Positions 1 to 9,030 of a stretch of DNA of 64,000 nucleotides are shown one piece after another; position 1 is the stretch's first letter, and each line of letters starts with the position of its first letter. Source of the stretch: SAR116 cluster bacterium (GTDB lineage: Bacteria > Pseudomonadota > Alphaproteobacteria > Puniceispirillales > Puniceispirillaceae). Both the position numbers and the translations under genes were made by a program. A model generated the notes under the pieces. It was not told where the DNA came from. It was given only the letters and a program-made list of their open reading frames with translations, and did not search any database. The DNA lies in the NCBI GenBank assembly GCA_004212735.1, contig SHBD01000005.1:1-64000 (forward strand), in the 5' to 3' direction.

Positions 1-249
1 AAGGCTCGCTTCAAGCACCGCGACATCACCCGGCTTTGCCGTTGCCACACTGACCAATGTCGAAAATCCGTGGCTCTCACACCCGACAAACCCATTGGCA
101 AATGCCTGTTTCCACTTACCGGTGATCTGGTCGGCCTGCATTGCGGAGAAAACAAAACTTCCCGGCAGCGCCCACTCGCCTTCCTCAGCAGCCTGTGGAA
201 AGACATTCAAATCAGACGCATCAAAGCGAATTGTCCGGGCCAGTCTCAT
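1..249 (-). CDS. DUF6505-type small protein (3' part cut by window edge)
   Basis: The reading frame opens at an ATG (complement of 247-249) and runs off the left edge after 83 codons, so the C-terminus is missing. The N-terminus reads MRLARTIRFDASDLNVF and the visible part is soluble, with no signal peptide. The sequence resembles the uncharacterised DUF6505 family of alphaproteobacteria. Its start overlaps the stop of the upstream ligase-like gene by 4 bp (ATGA), so it is the last visible member of a translationally coupled operon. No function is known; the context (Mrp ATPase, ligase-like protein, cytochrome c, ModE) suggests a role with a metal or Fe-S enzyme. The family name is from memory and was not searched. 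Confidence 0.65.
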   Translation of the reverse strand, partial: MRLARTIRFDASDLNVFPQAAEEGEWALPGSFVFSAMQADQITGKWKQAFANGFVGCESHGFSTLVSVATAKPGDVAVLEASL

Positions 250-1025
250 AGCGGCCTCATCGGACCTGTCATGTCGACAAAGCGATGCGCCGGCACACCG
301 ATCACCTGACCATCAATTTTGAGCAATGCCTGACCATCTTCATCAAGTCCCACCCAATCTGCGATGGCACCAGCTTCCAGTTCGATCACCGCATCGGTCA
401 ACGCCCGGTTCCGCCAAGCGTCAAAAAGCGGGCGAAACCCGTCCTGCTCCCATCGGTTGATCCAGGCCAGGAAATGCCGACTTGATGCTTCGATAATGCG
501 GGTGGTCGAGATGTGACCGCCGCTCTCCTCGATCAACGAGGTTTCATCATGCACACCGGAGGCCAGAGTCGCCTCGATATCAGTATCCATCCGGATGGCA
601 GCGCTGGCCACCATCCACTGCGGCTCGTCGCTCAACTCTGCGGCGGGATCAGTGGCGATCTGCACCTGCCCTGCCCGCCCCTTGTTAAGCAGAATGTAGC
701 CCGGAAAAAGGTAATTCACCTCTACCTCGGGAGGGGCAATGGCCCCGATTGCGTCACCAACGCCGATCATCAGCGCATGAAACATCTGCGCCGCCTTCAA
801 AGATGTCACATCTGGCGCCAGCGCCACCGAAAATTGGGCAAGGCCGCCGGTTGCCGAATAGAAGACCGTACCAACCTCACTCTGTTCGGCGGCCGAAACG
901 GCAAACGCATGGACATCACCGTGCTTCGCCAGCGCCTCCGCATCCACTTCTGAGGGTGTCAACAGCGGTGGCAGGCGCGGCTCGCCCTCGTAATCATCCG
1001 GATCAGGTGTGTAATAAATGCTCAT
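246..1025 (-). CDS. Lipoate/biotin-ligase-like protein (DUF4444 type)
   Basis: This 259-residue soluble protein has the layout of the BPL/LplA/LipB ligase fold in its first ~150 residues (the segment GYILLNKGRAGQVQIA, then EPQWMVASAAIRM) and a C-terminal domain of about 80 residues like DUF4444 (segment ADWVGLDEDGQALLKIDGQ). Ligases of this fold attach biotin or lipoate to a lysine. By eye, the position of the catalytic lysine of BirA (RKLAG) falls on KGRAG here, so the usual lysine seems shifted or absent; this alignment is tentative. The ATG overlaps the Mrp stop by 4 bp and its own stop overlaps the next gene by 4 bp, so it is inside one operon. The target, if any, is unknown. Confidence 0.7.
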   Translation of the reverse strand: MSIYYTPDPDDYEGEPRLPPLLTPSEVDAEALAKHGDVHAFAVSAAEQSEVGTVFYSATGGLAQFSVALAPDVTSLKAAQMFHALMIGVGDAIGAIAPPEVEVNYLFPGYILLNKGRAGQVQIATDPAAELSDEPQWMVASAAIRMDTDIEATLASGVHDETSLIEESGGHISTTRIIEASSRHFLAWINRWEQDGFRPLFDAWRNRALTDAVIELEAGAIADWVGLDEDGQALLKIDGQVIGVPAHRFVDMTGPMRPL

Positions 1026-2098
1026 TGCCCCTCCTCGGGCCGGAGCCCCGCAACATCGATCAGGCGGCGCGCAATGGCACGAAATGTTTTGGCCTGATCG
1101 GAACGCGGCTCAGCAACCACCACTGGCGTTCCCCCGTCACCGCCAGCGCGCACCGACAGCGACAACGGCACCTCACCAAGCATTTCAACACCGCGTCTTC
1201 CTGCCTCGGTGGCGACACCGCCTTCACCAAAAATATGATCCTCACGCCCACAGTCGGGGCATTTCCACATCGCCATATTCTGAATCATTCCAAGAATCGG
1301 CACCTCAGCCTTTTCAAACATCGTCAGTGCCTTAACCACATCCAGAAGCGCAATGTCCTGCGGTGTCGAGACAATCACCACACCCGTCAGGTTGACTTGC
1401 TGCGCCAGCGAAATCTGGATATCGCCAGTGCCGGGAGGCAGATCAACAATGATAACATCTAGTTCACCCCAGGCAACATTGTCCAACATTTGCGTCAGAG
1501 CGGATTGAACCATCGGTCCCCGCCAAATCATCGCGGTATCGTCAGGCACCAGCAAGCCCATCGACATCAGCTTGACGCCATAATTCTCAAGCGGTGACAC
1601 CATGTCACCGCCCGCACTTGCCGGACGACCACTCACGCCAAGCATCCGCGGCTGGGACGGGCCGTAGATATCGGCATCCAGAATCCCAACGCGCAGCCCC
1701 TCAAGCTTCAGCGCTACGGCCAGATTTGCAGCAGTCGTGGATTTGCCAACGCCGCCCTTGCCCGAGGCCACAGCGATAAAACGGCGAACGCGGCTCTCAA
1801 TCACTTTTTCAACGATGCTATCAGGTGGTGCCTCGGCGGTCGCTGCGCTGCTGTGGGCAGTGACCATGACCGTGGCACTGGTCACACCCGGGATCGCCCG
1901 CACAGCTGCTTCGGCGGCACGACGCACCGGCTCCATTGCCGGTCCGCGATGCGCCGGCACCTGCAATGCAAAGCTGACATTGCTCTGTTTAATGTGCAAC
2001 CCAGACACCATGTCAAGTGCAACAAGGTCCTTGCCCTGCGAGGGGTCTTCAACTTCACGCAAAGCCGCTAGCACCTGATCTTCAGTGATGTCCACCAT
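1022..2098 (-). CDS. Mrp/NBP35-family P-loop ATPase, Fe-S cluster carrier
   Basis: This 358-residue protein has an N-terminal DUF59/MIP18-like domain (about residues 1-80), then a deviant Walker A, GKGGVGKST, at 114-122, the segment DLPPGTGD at about 219-226, and a CPDC motif (Cys 280 and 283) that in this family binds a bridging [4Fe-4S] cluster in the dimer. Mrp/ApbC proteins carry Fe-S clusters to apo-enzymes. I chose the ATG at 2098 over an in-frame TTG at 2110, because the TTG overlaps the stop of the preceding gene. The 3' end overlaps the ligase-like gene by 4 bp. As a dedicated copy in this operon it probably serves a particular Fe-S or molybdo/tungsto enzyme rather than general housekeeping. 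Confidence 0.88.
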   Translation of the reverse strand: MVDITEDQVLAALREVEDPSQGKDLVALDMVSGLHIKQSNVSFALQVPAHRGPAMEPVRRAAEAAVRAIPGVTSATVMVTAHSSAATAEAPPDSIVEKVIESRVRRFIAVASGKGGVGKSTTAANLAVALKLEGLRVGILDADIYGPSQPRMLGVSGRPASAGGDMVSPLENYGVKLMSMGLLVPDDTAMIWRGPMVQSALTQMLDNVAWGELDVIIVDLPPGTGDIQISLAQQVNLTGVVIVSTPQDIALLDVVKALTMFEKAEVPILGMIQNMAMWKCPDCGREDHIFGEGGVATEAGRRGVEMLGEVPLSLSVRAGGDGGTPVVVAEPRSDQAKTFRAIARRLIDVAGLRPEEGQ

Positions 2099-2106
2099 CG
2101 CCGGGA

Positions 2107-2358
2107 TCAACCCTCGCCGTCAGGTGCTGTCAGCTGCGCAGAGACGCTATGGGACAAACCCAACTCAGCGATCGTCAGTTCTGCCGTGATATCAATGCTG
2201 CCGCCGGGCGACAGCTTACCTTCGGCAACGGCTTTGGCAACGGCGGCTTCCAGCTCCTGATGTGCGGTCACACCAAGCTGTTTGAGGAATTTGCGCATGC
2301 TCATCTCTGACGCTGTCATCTCTGCCTGATCTCTACGGCCATTGGTTTTATCACTCAT
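2107..2358 (-). CDS. DUF6494-type small protein
   Basis: An 83-residue protein starting MSDKTNGRRD. The ATG at 2358 is preceded by GGAGAGAGAAG, a good ribosome binding site; a longer frame reaching 2460 would run into the cytochrome c gene and has no such site. The region EMSMRKFLKQLGVTAHQE and the acidic/hydrophobic tail resemble the DUF6494 family. There is no membrane segment or cofactor motif. It sits between the cytochrome c and Mrp genes in the operon. Function unknown. Confidence 0.7.
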   Translation of the reverse strand: MSDKTNGRRDQAEMTASEMSMRKFLKQLGVTAHQELEAAVAKAVAEGKLSPGGSIDITAELTIAELGLSHSVSAQLTAPDGEG

Positions 2359-2437
2359 CTTCTCTCTCCATAACGCTGGCAGCTGCCCCGGGGTGAACAC
2401 CACGTCCGGCTCAGGCCCTGCAAGGCACGACTGACTG

Positions 2438-2860
2438 CTATTTTTCAATGGTATCCACAAAGGCGAGTATGCGGTCTAAATCATGAACACTCAACTTTAT
2501 TTCCTGCACAAAGGCAGGGCGCGATTTGTCGCGCTCCTCACTAATCCCAACGACAGTTACGAGTGCTGGATGCGGCGGTAGAGCAAAAAACACCTCAAAC
2601 CGGCGGCGCCAATCAGCGAGATGCTTCATCCCTTTGAATGATGGTGTGGACTCGATGCCACCTTTGGGGTTGATTCCGGGAACGACATGACAACGTGTGC
2701 AATGTTCAGCCACGATGGTGCGACCCTCGGCAATCATGTCGGCACCCGCGGCCTGCGGCGCACAAAGCAGCAGCAGAGCAAACATAATACGCCAGAGCGC
2801 TGCCGGACATAATTTCCAAACCCCCGCAGCCGGAAGGTCAATCCAATTTCGCTTTGGCAT
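2438..2860 (-). CDS. Secreted class I cytochrome c
   Basis: This 140-residue protein has an N-terminal hydrophobic segment (WRIMFALLLLCAPQAAGA, about residues 23-40) ending in an AxA-like cleavage site, so it is periplasmic or membrane-tethered. A single haem motif, CTRCH, follows. The start at 2860 has a strong ribosome binding site (AGGAG, 8 nt upstream). The distal methionine ligand is not obvious; the one candidate is in SFKGMKHL. It should pass electrons to or from a periplasmic partner that is not encoded in the window. It is followed by the DUF6494 gene after 79 bp and preceded by the DUF3144 gene. Confidence 0.85.
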   Translation of the reverse strand: MPKRNWIDLPAAGVWKLCPAALWRIMFALLLLCAPQAAGADMIAEGRTIVAEHCTRCHVVPGINPKGGIESTPSFKGMKHLADWRRRFEVFFALPPHPALVTVVGISEERDKSRPAFVQEIKLSVHDLDRILAFVDTIEK

Positions 2861-2919
2861 AATTTTTCTCCTGTCGTAACGCTTTCGGTTGCTGGGTCCA
2901 GAAAAGCAGGTGCCTGTGC

Positions 2920-3243
2920 TTAAACTGTTGGATCCGCCATGTGTGTGCGCAGCATGTCCTGATATTGTTTGGTCATATGATCGATGAATTTTTCCTGCTC
3001 ATCGACGACCAGCACGTTTTTGCCCACATGTGCAGCATATCTGGCAGCAGCAAACATCATGACCAACTGCAAATCGGTGGCTGCCACCTTTTTACCACGC
3101 TGATTAGCAAGTGAAATGAACTGATCGGCCAGCCGGACAAAGGAGTCACCATCAAGATAGTCACTATTTAACCCCGCCTGTTCACGCGTTTCTGGTCGGT
3201 CATGCCAATTTGGAAACATTGGCTTCTCGTCTTTTGCTGTCAT
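2920..3243 (-). CDS. DUF3144-like small protein
   Basis: This 107-residue soluble protein carries the pattern FVRLADQFISLANQ near residue 35, then AARYAAH, and ends with FIDHMTKQYQDMLRTHM. This matches my memory of the DUF3144 family (FxxLAxxxIxLAN, then AAARYNA, then FxxxYRKML). The role of the family is unknown. It is helix-rich and has no cysteines or metal motif. It sits between the ModE-type regulator and cytochrome c genes. Confidence 0.65.
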   Translation of the reverse strand: MTAKDEKPMFPNWHDRPETREQAGLNSDYLDGDSFVRLADQFISLANQRGKKVAATDLQLVMMFAAARYAAHVGKNVLVVDEQEKFIDHMTKQYQDMLRTHMADPTV

Positions 3244-3280
3244 TACTCTGGCCCTTTACCTTGTCCACGCTGGAACCGTA

Positions 3281-3778
3281 TTACCGTTTCCAGCCAATTT
3301 TTACCGCGTCGTCCGACCCGCCTTGCTGTTCAGTACCCGCTTCATCGACACCCGCCTCATTCGCGTCGGACTCACAGACTTGCGCATCAGTCACAGGTGC
3401 ACCCGAAACAGGCGCCCTTGCCTGCACAGTCTGCAACCATTCTGACAGGCTGGCAAACCCTGTCTGGATTTCAACCTCATGCGCGTTAAATCGCCGCACA
3501 AGCTCCTTGCCAAGTTCTGTGATTGCCGCACCGCCATGCGTATTTCCACCCCGCACAGTTTCGATCAGAGGGGCGTTGAATCCCTGCTGCAGCGAGGCAA
3601 TCAGGAACCACGCGCGTTTATAGCCCATCCCCATCTGGCGAGCGGCAGCGCTTATGGAGCCAAGCTCACCAACCGTTTCCAGAAGGCGTATCTTGCCAAT
3701 GCCGATGGTCTCGTCGGCAACAAACCATTTGGCACGGATTCCAGGTGGTCGCGCTTTCGTGCCCTCAAATTCAGCCAT
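3281..3778 (-). CDS. ModE-type winged-helix molybdate regulator (DNA-binding domain only)
   Basis: The start chosen, MAEFEGTKARPPG, gives 165 residues. The frame is open to 3922, but the extra N-terminus has no family features and would fill the divergent promoter region. The winged-helix core reads IGIGKIRLLETVGELGSI, then SAAARQMGMGYKRAWFLI, typical of the LysR-like N-terminal domain of ModE, including the conserved MSYxRAW-like helix (GMGYKRAW). There is no C-terminal MOP/TOBE molybdate-binding domain. The last 40 residues are acidic and low-complexity. Such proteins control genes for molybdenum or tungsten transport and enzymes. The gene is divergent from tupA and heads the DUF-rich operon. 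Confidence 0.82.
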   Translation of the reverse strand: MAEFEGTKARPPGIRAKWFVADETIGIGKIRLLETVGELGSISAAARQMGMGYKRAWFLIASLQQGFNAPLIETVRGGNTHGGAAITELGKELVRRFNAHEVEIQTGFASLSEWLQTVQARAPVSGAPVTDAQVCESDANEAGVDEAGTEQQGGSDDAVKIGWKR

Positions 3779-3925
3779 CAAAACACTCACCTCGCCGATA
3801 TGTTTTCCTGGACATAACGGCTTTACAATCTCACCAAAAAGAACAACAAGAGGGTGGATGAAGGTTCCCTCGATGACAAGGGTGCCGTGCAGCAAAATCC
3901 GATTTTGTTTGGAGTTTGACAAGAA

Positions 3926-4762
3926 ATGTACAGCGGCAGTTTCAGACGTGTCCTCATAACGTTAGCGCTTGGATCAGGGTTTTGGCTCAATGCAGTTGAC
4001 GCTGCCGCAGCAAACGCCGGATCGATCATCGTGCAATCAACAACATCGACACAGAGCGCAGGATTTTATGAGCATGTTATTCCCTTGTTTGAAAAGGCAA
4101 GCGGCATCGAAGTAAAAGTTGTCGCAGTTGGCACGGGACAGGCACTGCAAAATGCCCGAAACTGTGATGGCGATTTGTTGATTGTCCATTCGACAAAGGA
4201 CGAGGTCGCCTTCGTCACCGATGGCTTTGGTCTGGCTCGACATGACCTGATGTATAATGATTTCATCCTGCTCGGCCCGAAATCTGACCCTGCGGGGGTA
4301 AGGGGAGGCAAAGACATCGGTGTCGCTTTGTCCACAATCGCGGCAACCGGTACAAAATTTGCGTCACGCGGGGACAATAGCGGAACCCACAAGGCAGAAC
4401 GGCGGCTGTGGGCATTGACTGACACCACGCCAGACAGTGGCAGCGAAGGGTGGTATCTCGAAACCGGGCGCGGCATGGGCGCAACGCTGAATTTTACTGT
4501 TCAATCTGACAGCTATACATTGAGTGACCGGGCAACATGGCTTGCCTTTGGCAACAAGATGACGCATGAGATTTTGCTGGAGGGAGATCCGCGCCTGTTC
4601 AATCAATACGGCGTCGTCACGATCAATCCGGCGCGTTGTCCGACAGTGAAATCAGCGGCTGCCGACAAATTTGTTGACTGGCTGCTCTCTGCAGAGGGCC
4701 AGAACAGCATTGGGGCTCTCACACGCGACAGCCAACCGCTGTTTTTCCCCAATGCCAACTAG
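3926..4762 (+). CDS. tupA: TupA-type tungstate/molybdate-binding periplasmic protein
   Basis: A 278-residue protein with a signal peptide (hydrophobic residues 8-25, cleavage near AVDAAAA). The mature start, SIIVQSTTSTQSAGFYEHV, carries the TTSTQ motif that binds oxyanion in TupA proteins, and GDNSGTHKAERRLW follows in the middle. TupA captures tungstate (sometimes molybdate) for a TupBC permease/ATPase. No tupB or tupC lies beside it, so the partners must be elsewhere or it acts alone. It is divergent from a ModE-type regulator, which probably controls both directions from the ~147 bp between them. The window also encodes a tungsten-type formate dehydrogenase at 31-35.6 kb, a plausible customer. 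Confidence 0.85.
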   Translation: MYSGSFRRVLITLALGSGFWLNAVDAAAANAGSIIVQSTTSTQSAGFYEHVIPLFEKASGIEVKVVAVGTGQALQNARNCDGDLLIVHSTKDEVAFVTDGFGLARHDLMYNDFILLGPKSDPAGVRGGKDIGVALSTIAATGTKFASRGDNSGTHKAERRLWALTDTTPDSGSEGWYLETGRGMGATLNFTVQSDSYTLSDRATWLAFGNKMTHEILLEGDPRLFNQYGVVTINPARCPTVKSAAADKFVDWLLSAEGQNSIGALTRDSQPLFFPNAN

Positions 4763-4968
4763 CTGAGACCAACCAGCAGACAATTGATCGTAAACGTGAT
4801 CACAAACGGCAAATTGCCGCTGAATTATTTGCACAAATTTTAGGCATATTGCATAAAAAGCATGCGGCGGCAGATAATTCTGTACGGCTGGCGCAACTGC
4901 TCTTTGCTGGTCATTGCGCGGGGGTGATCGCACGCCGATAATAGTGTTTGCGCTCCTCCCCGCCTTAG

Positions 4969-5337
<369 letters not shown>

Positions 5338-5421
5338 CACTGAAACCCCAAATACAGCAGTTCCAATAAGTTGTTGGCATGAGCCGACACCACCTGCACA
5401 GAACAATGGAAGGATACCCAA

Positions 5422-6831
5422 ATGTCTGACGCAAAAACAATCATGGACATGATCCGTGAAAACGACATTAGCTATGTTGACCTGCGGTTCACTGATCCGC
5501 GCGGCAAGATGCAGCATGTGACACAACATATCGACACCATCGATGAAGAAACCCTTGCAGAGGGCTTCATGTTTGACGGATCGTCTATCGCTGGCTGGAA
5601 GGCCATCAATGAATCGGACATGACCCTGATGCCGGATCTTTACCGTGCTTATGTCGATCCATTCTTCGCGCAGCCGACCCTTGCGTTGTTCTGTGACGTG
5701 CTGGAGCCAAACACTGGTGAGGCCTACTCACGCGATCCGCGTGGCACGGCAAAGGCTGCGCTGGCTCACATGGAGGCCGTCGGCATCGGTGATACCGCAT
5801 TTTTCGGTCCCGAAGCCGAGTTCTTCCTGTTCGATGACGTGAAAATTGACGTGTCCATGAACCGCGCCATGTATCAGGTGGATTCGGTCGAAGGCCCGTA
5901 CAATGGCGCCCGTGAATATGAGGAAGGCAATATGGGCCACCGCCCCGGCGTAAAGGGCGGATACTTCCCGGTACCACCGCTCGATTCCGGACAGGACATC
6001 CGCTCCGAGATGGTGTCGGTGATGGCTGACATGGGAATCAATGTTGAAAAGCACCACCATGAAGTTGCCCCATCGCAGCATGAGCTTGGCGTCAAATTTG
6101 GCACATTGATCGAAACAGCCGATAACATGCAGCTTTACAAATACACCGTGCATCAGGTCGCCCATGCTTATGGCCTTTCAGCTACCTTCCTGCCCAAACC
6201 GATTGCTGGCGATAATGGTTCAGGCATGCATGTCCATCAGTCGATCTGGAATGATGGCAAGCCGTTGTTTGCCGGTAATGGTTATGCCGATCTGTCGGAG
6301 AGCGCACTGTTCTACATCGGCGGCATAATCAAGCATGCCAAGTCGTTGAATGCGTTCACCAATGCTTCAACGAACAGCTACAAGCGTCTGATCCCGGGCT
6401 ATGAGGCACCTGTGCTTCTTGCCTACTCATCGCGTAACCGTTCGGCGTCATGCCGGATCCCGCACGTGAATTCGCCAAATGGCAAGCGTGTCGAAGTCCG
6501 CTTCCCAGACGCAACGGCAAATCCATATCTGGCGTTTTCTGCGATGTTGATGGCTGGTCTTGACGGCATCCAGAACAAGATCCACCCGGGCGATGCCATG
6601 GACAAGGATCTGTATGATCTGCCAGCCGAAGAGCTGGCGCAGATCCCGACTGTTTGTGCTTCGCTCCGTGACGCACTGGAGTCACTCGATGCGGATCGTG
6701 CGTATCTGACCCAGGGCAACGTCTTTACCGACGAGCAGATCGATGCCTATATCGAGCTGAAAATGGAAGAGGTCATTAAGCTGGAGCACACACCGCACCC
6801 GGTCGAGTTCCAGATGTACTACTCCTACTAG
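5422..6831 (+). CDS. glnA: Glutamine synthetase type I
   Basis: This 469-residue cytoplasmic dodecameric enzyme makes glutamine from glutamate, ammonia and ATP. Conserved stretches include [10 protein letters not shown], the ATP-site segment [18 protein letters not shown] and the adenylylation loop DLYDLPAEE with the target tyrosine at about residue 398. The presence of that tyrosine implies control by GlnE, fed by the PII protein just upstream. Start ATG with AAGGA 9 nt upstream. A strong terminator follows about 90 bp after the stop. Confidence 0.98.
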   Translation: MSDAKTIMDMIRENDISYVDLRFTDPRGKMQHVTQHIDTIDEETLAEGFMFDGSSIAGWKAINESDMTLMPDLYRAYVDPFFAQPTLALFCDVLEPNTGEAYSRDPRGTAKAALAHMEAVGIGDTAFFGPEAEFFLFDDVKIDVSMNRAMYQVDSVEGPYNGAREYEEGNMGHRPGVKGGYFPVPPLDSGQDIRSEMVSVMADMGINVEKHHHEVAPSQHELGVKFGTLIETADNMQLYKYTVHQVAHAYGLSATFLPKPIAGDNGSGMHVHQSIWNDGKPLFAGNGYADLSESALFYIGGIIKHAKSLNAFTNASTNSYKRLIPGYEAPVLLAYSSRNRSASCRIPHVNSPNGKRVEVRFPDATANPYLAFSAMLMAGLDGIQNKIHPGDAMDKDLYDLPAEELAQIPTVCASLRDALESLDADRAYLTQGNVFTDEQIDAYIELKMEEVIKLEHTPHPVEFQMYYSY

Positions 6832-6915
6832 GATTACGGCTACCAGGGCTACGGCTGGAGACAGCACTGGCAGGCGGCAAAGAGCGGACTAAACTCTGCG
6901 TGGCCAAAATACGCA

Positions 6916-6946
6916 AAACCCCCGATGTCAGCATCGGGGGTTTTTT
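6916..6946 (+). terminator. Rho-independent terminator of glnBA
   Basis: A stem CCCCCGATG / CATCGGGGG with a short loop is followed by TTTTTT. It lies downstream of glnA and upstream of parE. Confidence 0.9.
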
Positions 6947-7045
6947 CGATCCTAAACCCAATATTTCGCGGTTGGGCTTGGAAAAGACCCCTATATACGG
7001 TAGAACTAAGTCAAATGAACCCGAGCTTTCACGAGACCTCATCAT

Positions 7046-9028
7046 ATGGCCGATCTGTTTGGCGCTGCGGCGTCTGAAGACAATTATGACGCGTCCAACA
7101 TCGAGGTGCTGGAAGGGCTTGAACCAGTTCGCCATCGCCCGGGAATGTATATCGGCGGAACCGATGACCGCGCGCTGCATCATCTGGCCGCCGAAATTCT
7201 CGATAACTCAATGGACGAAGCCGTCGCTGGCCACGCCAATCGCATCGACATAACATTGGTATCAGCAGACACTTTGTCGATCCGTGACAATGGTCGCGGT
7301 ATGCCTGTTGGCCAGCACCCTAAATTTCCAGACAAGTCAGCCGTTGAGGTGATCATGACAACGCTGCATGCCGGCGGTAAATTTTCTGGCAAATCCTATG
7401 CCACTTCGGGCGGTCTGCATGGCGTTGGCGCATCGGTGGTGAATGCGCTGTCCTCGCTGCTGACGGTGGAAATAGCCCGTGACAAGAAACTCTACAGCCA
7501 AACATTCTCACGCGGCCTGCCGCAGGGTAATTTGACCGAAATCGGCAGCGCGCCAAACCGTCGCGGAACGAGTGTAAGCTTCACCCCCGATACCGAAATT
7601 TTTGGTGACAGGGCGCATTTCAAGCCTGCTACCCTCTTTCGCATGGCAAAATCAAAGGCATTCCTGTTCGCCGGCGTTGAAATCCGCTGGAAATGCGAGC
7701 CAGCGCTTCTTGCCAATGATGGTACCGTGCCGACCGAGGCAGTGCTGCATTACCCGGGTGGACTTGCCGATTATCTGAATGATGCCACCTCCGACAAAGC
7801 GCTGATGGTCTCCACACCCTTCGCCGAGCTTGCAGAGCATGATGGTCAGAAATATGAGTGGGCGATCACTTGGCTTGGTGGAAGTGAGGACGGGTTTTTC
7901 AACTCCTATTGCAATACTGTGCCGACGCCGCTTGGCGGCACCCATGAGACGGGATTTCGTCAAGCAATTGTGCGTGGCCTCCGGGCCTTTGGTGATCTGT
8001 CCGGCAACCGTAAAGCCGCCGACATCACCGCCGATGACGTCTTTGCCAACAGCGCTGCCATGCTGTCAGTTTTCCTTCGTGATCCGCAGTTTCAGGGGCA
8101 GACCAAGGACAAGCTGGTATCCGGTGATGCCACCCGCCTGACTGAACAGGCGGTGCGTGATCGCTTCGATCACTGGCTGTCTGCCGACGCCGCACGCGCA
8201 ACATTTTTGCTCGAAGCGGCGATTGAGCGCGCCGAGGATCGAAAACGCCGGAAGAAAGAAAAGGAAGTCGCGCGCAAATCAGCCACGCGCAAGCTGCGCC
8301 TTCCGGGCAAACTTGCTGATTGCACCGCCAGCAACACTGATTTGACTGAACTGTTTCTCGTCGAGGGTGACTCAGCCGGCGGGTCGGCAAAACAGGCGCG
8401 CAACCGCAAAACCCAGGCGGTGTTGCCATTGCGTGGAAAAATTCTGAATGTGGCAAGCGCGACCACGGAAAAGCTCAGCGCCAATCAGGAACTTTCCGAT
8501 CTGGCACTGGCATTGGGTGTGCGGTCTGGCAAGGATTTCAAGCTAGATGATTTGCGCTACGGCCGCATCATCATCATGACAGACGCCGATGTTGATGGTG
8601 CCCATATCGCAGCCCTGTTGATGACCTATTTCTACCGCGAGATGCCTCAGTTGGTTGAGGCGGGACGCCTATATTTAGCACAACCCCCGCTGTATCGGAT
8701 GACACAGGGTGGCAAAACACTATATGCGCTTGATGATGATCAACGCGAAGAAATGCTCACCAGTAGCTTCGACGGGCGGGGCAAGATCGAAACCAGCCGT
8801 TTCAAGGGACTTGGCGAGATGCCACCCGCACAGCTCAAGGAAACAACGATGAGTCCGGAAAGCCGGCGCTTGCTACGGGTGGATTTACCGCGTCGTGATA
8901 CGATCGGGGCTGATCTGCGCCGCGACACCGACCAACTGGTCAACACCCTGATGGGCAAAAAAGCCGAGCTACGCTTCGGTTACATTCGCGATCACGCTGA
9001 AGAGGTCCTCGCCGAGTTGGATGTTTAG
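7046..9028 (+). CDS. parE: DNA topoisomerase IV subunit B
   Basis: A 660-residue ATPase subunit of topoisomerase IV, which unlinks daughter chromosomes. The GHKL ATPase domain shows EILDNSMDEA, RDNGRGMPV and GGLHGVGASVVNALS. The TOPRIM domain shows EGDSAGGSAKQ at about residue 440 and the metal site DADVDGAHI at about 512. The segment KARNRKTQAVLPLRGKILNV-like and the length of 660 (not ~800) mark ParE rather than GyrB. ATG start; the ribosome binding site is weak. It is convergent with the next gene, 2 bp between stops. Confidence 0.95.
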   Translation: MADLFGAAASEDNYDASNIEVLEGLEPVRHRPGMYIGGTDDRALHHLAAEILDNSMDEAVAGHANRIDITLVSADTLSIRDNGRGMPVGQHPKFPDKSAVEVIMTTLHAGGKFSGKSYATSGGLHGVGASVVNALSSLLTVEIARDKKLYSQTFSRGLPQGNLTEIGSAPNRRGTSVSFTPDTEIFGDRAHFKPATLFRMAKSKAFLFAGVEIRWKCEPALLANDGTVPTEAVLHYPGGLADYLNDATSDKALMVSTPFAELAEHDGQKYEWAITWLGGSEDGFFNSYCNTVPTPLGGTHETGFRQAIVRGLRAFGDLSGNRKAADITADDVFANSAAMLSVFLRDPQFQGQTKDKLVSGDATRLTEQAVRDRFDHWLSADAARATFLLEAAIERAEDRKRRKKEKEVARKSATRKLRLPGKLADCTASNTDLTELFLVEGDSAGGSAKQARNRKTQAVLPLRGKILNVASATTEKLSANQELSDLALALGVRSGKDFKLDDLRYGRIIIMTDADVDGAHIAALLMTYFYREMPQLVEAGRLYLAQPPLYRMTQGGKTLYALDDDQREEMLTSSFDGRGKIETSRFKGLGEMPPAQLKETTMSPESRRLLRVDLPRRDTIGADLRRDTDQLVNTLMGKKAELRFGYIRDHAEEVLAELDV

Positions 9029-9030
9029 GA

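Noticed and set aside
3779-3922. N-terminal extension of the ModE-type regulator
   Set aside because: The frame is open, but the added residues lack family similarity and would consume the divergent promoter to tupA; the ATG at 3778 has a usable ribosome binding site.
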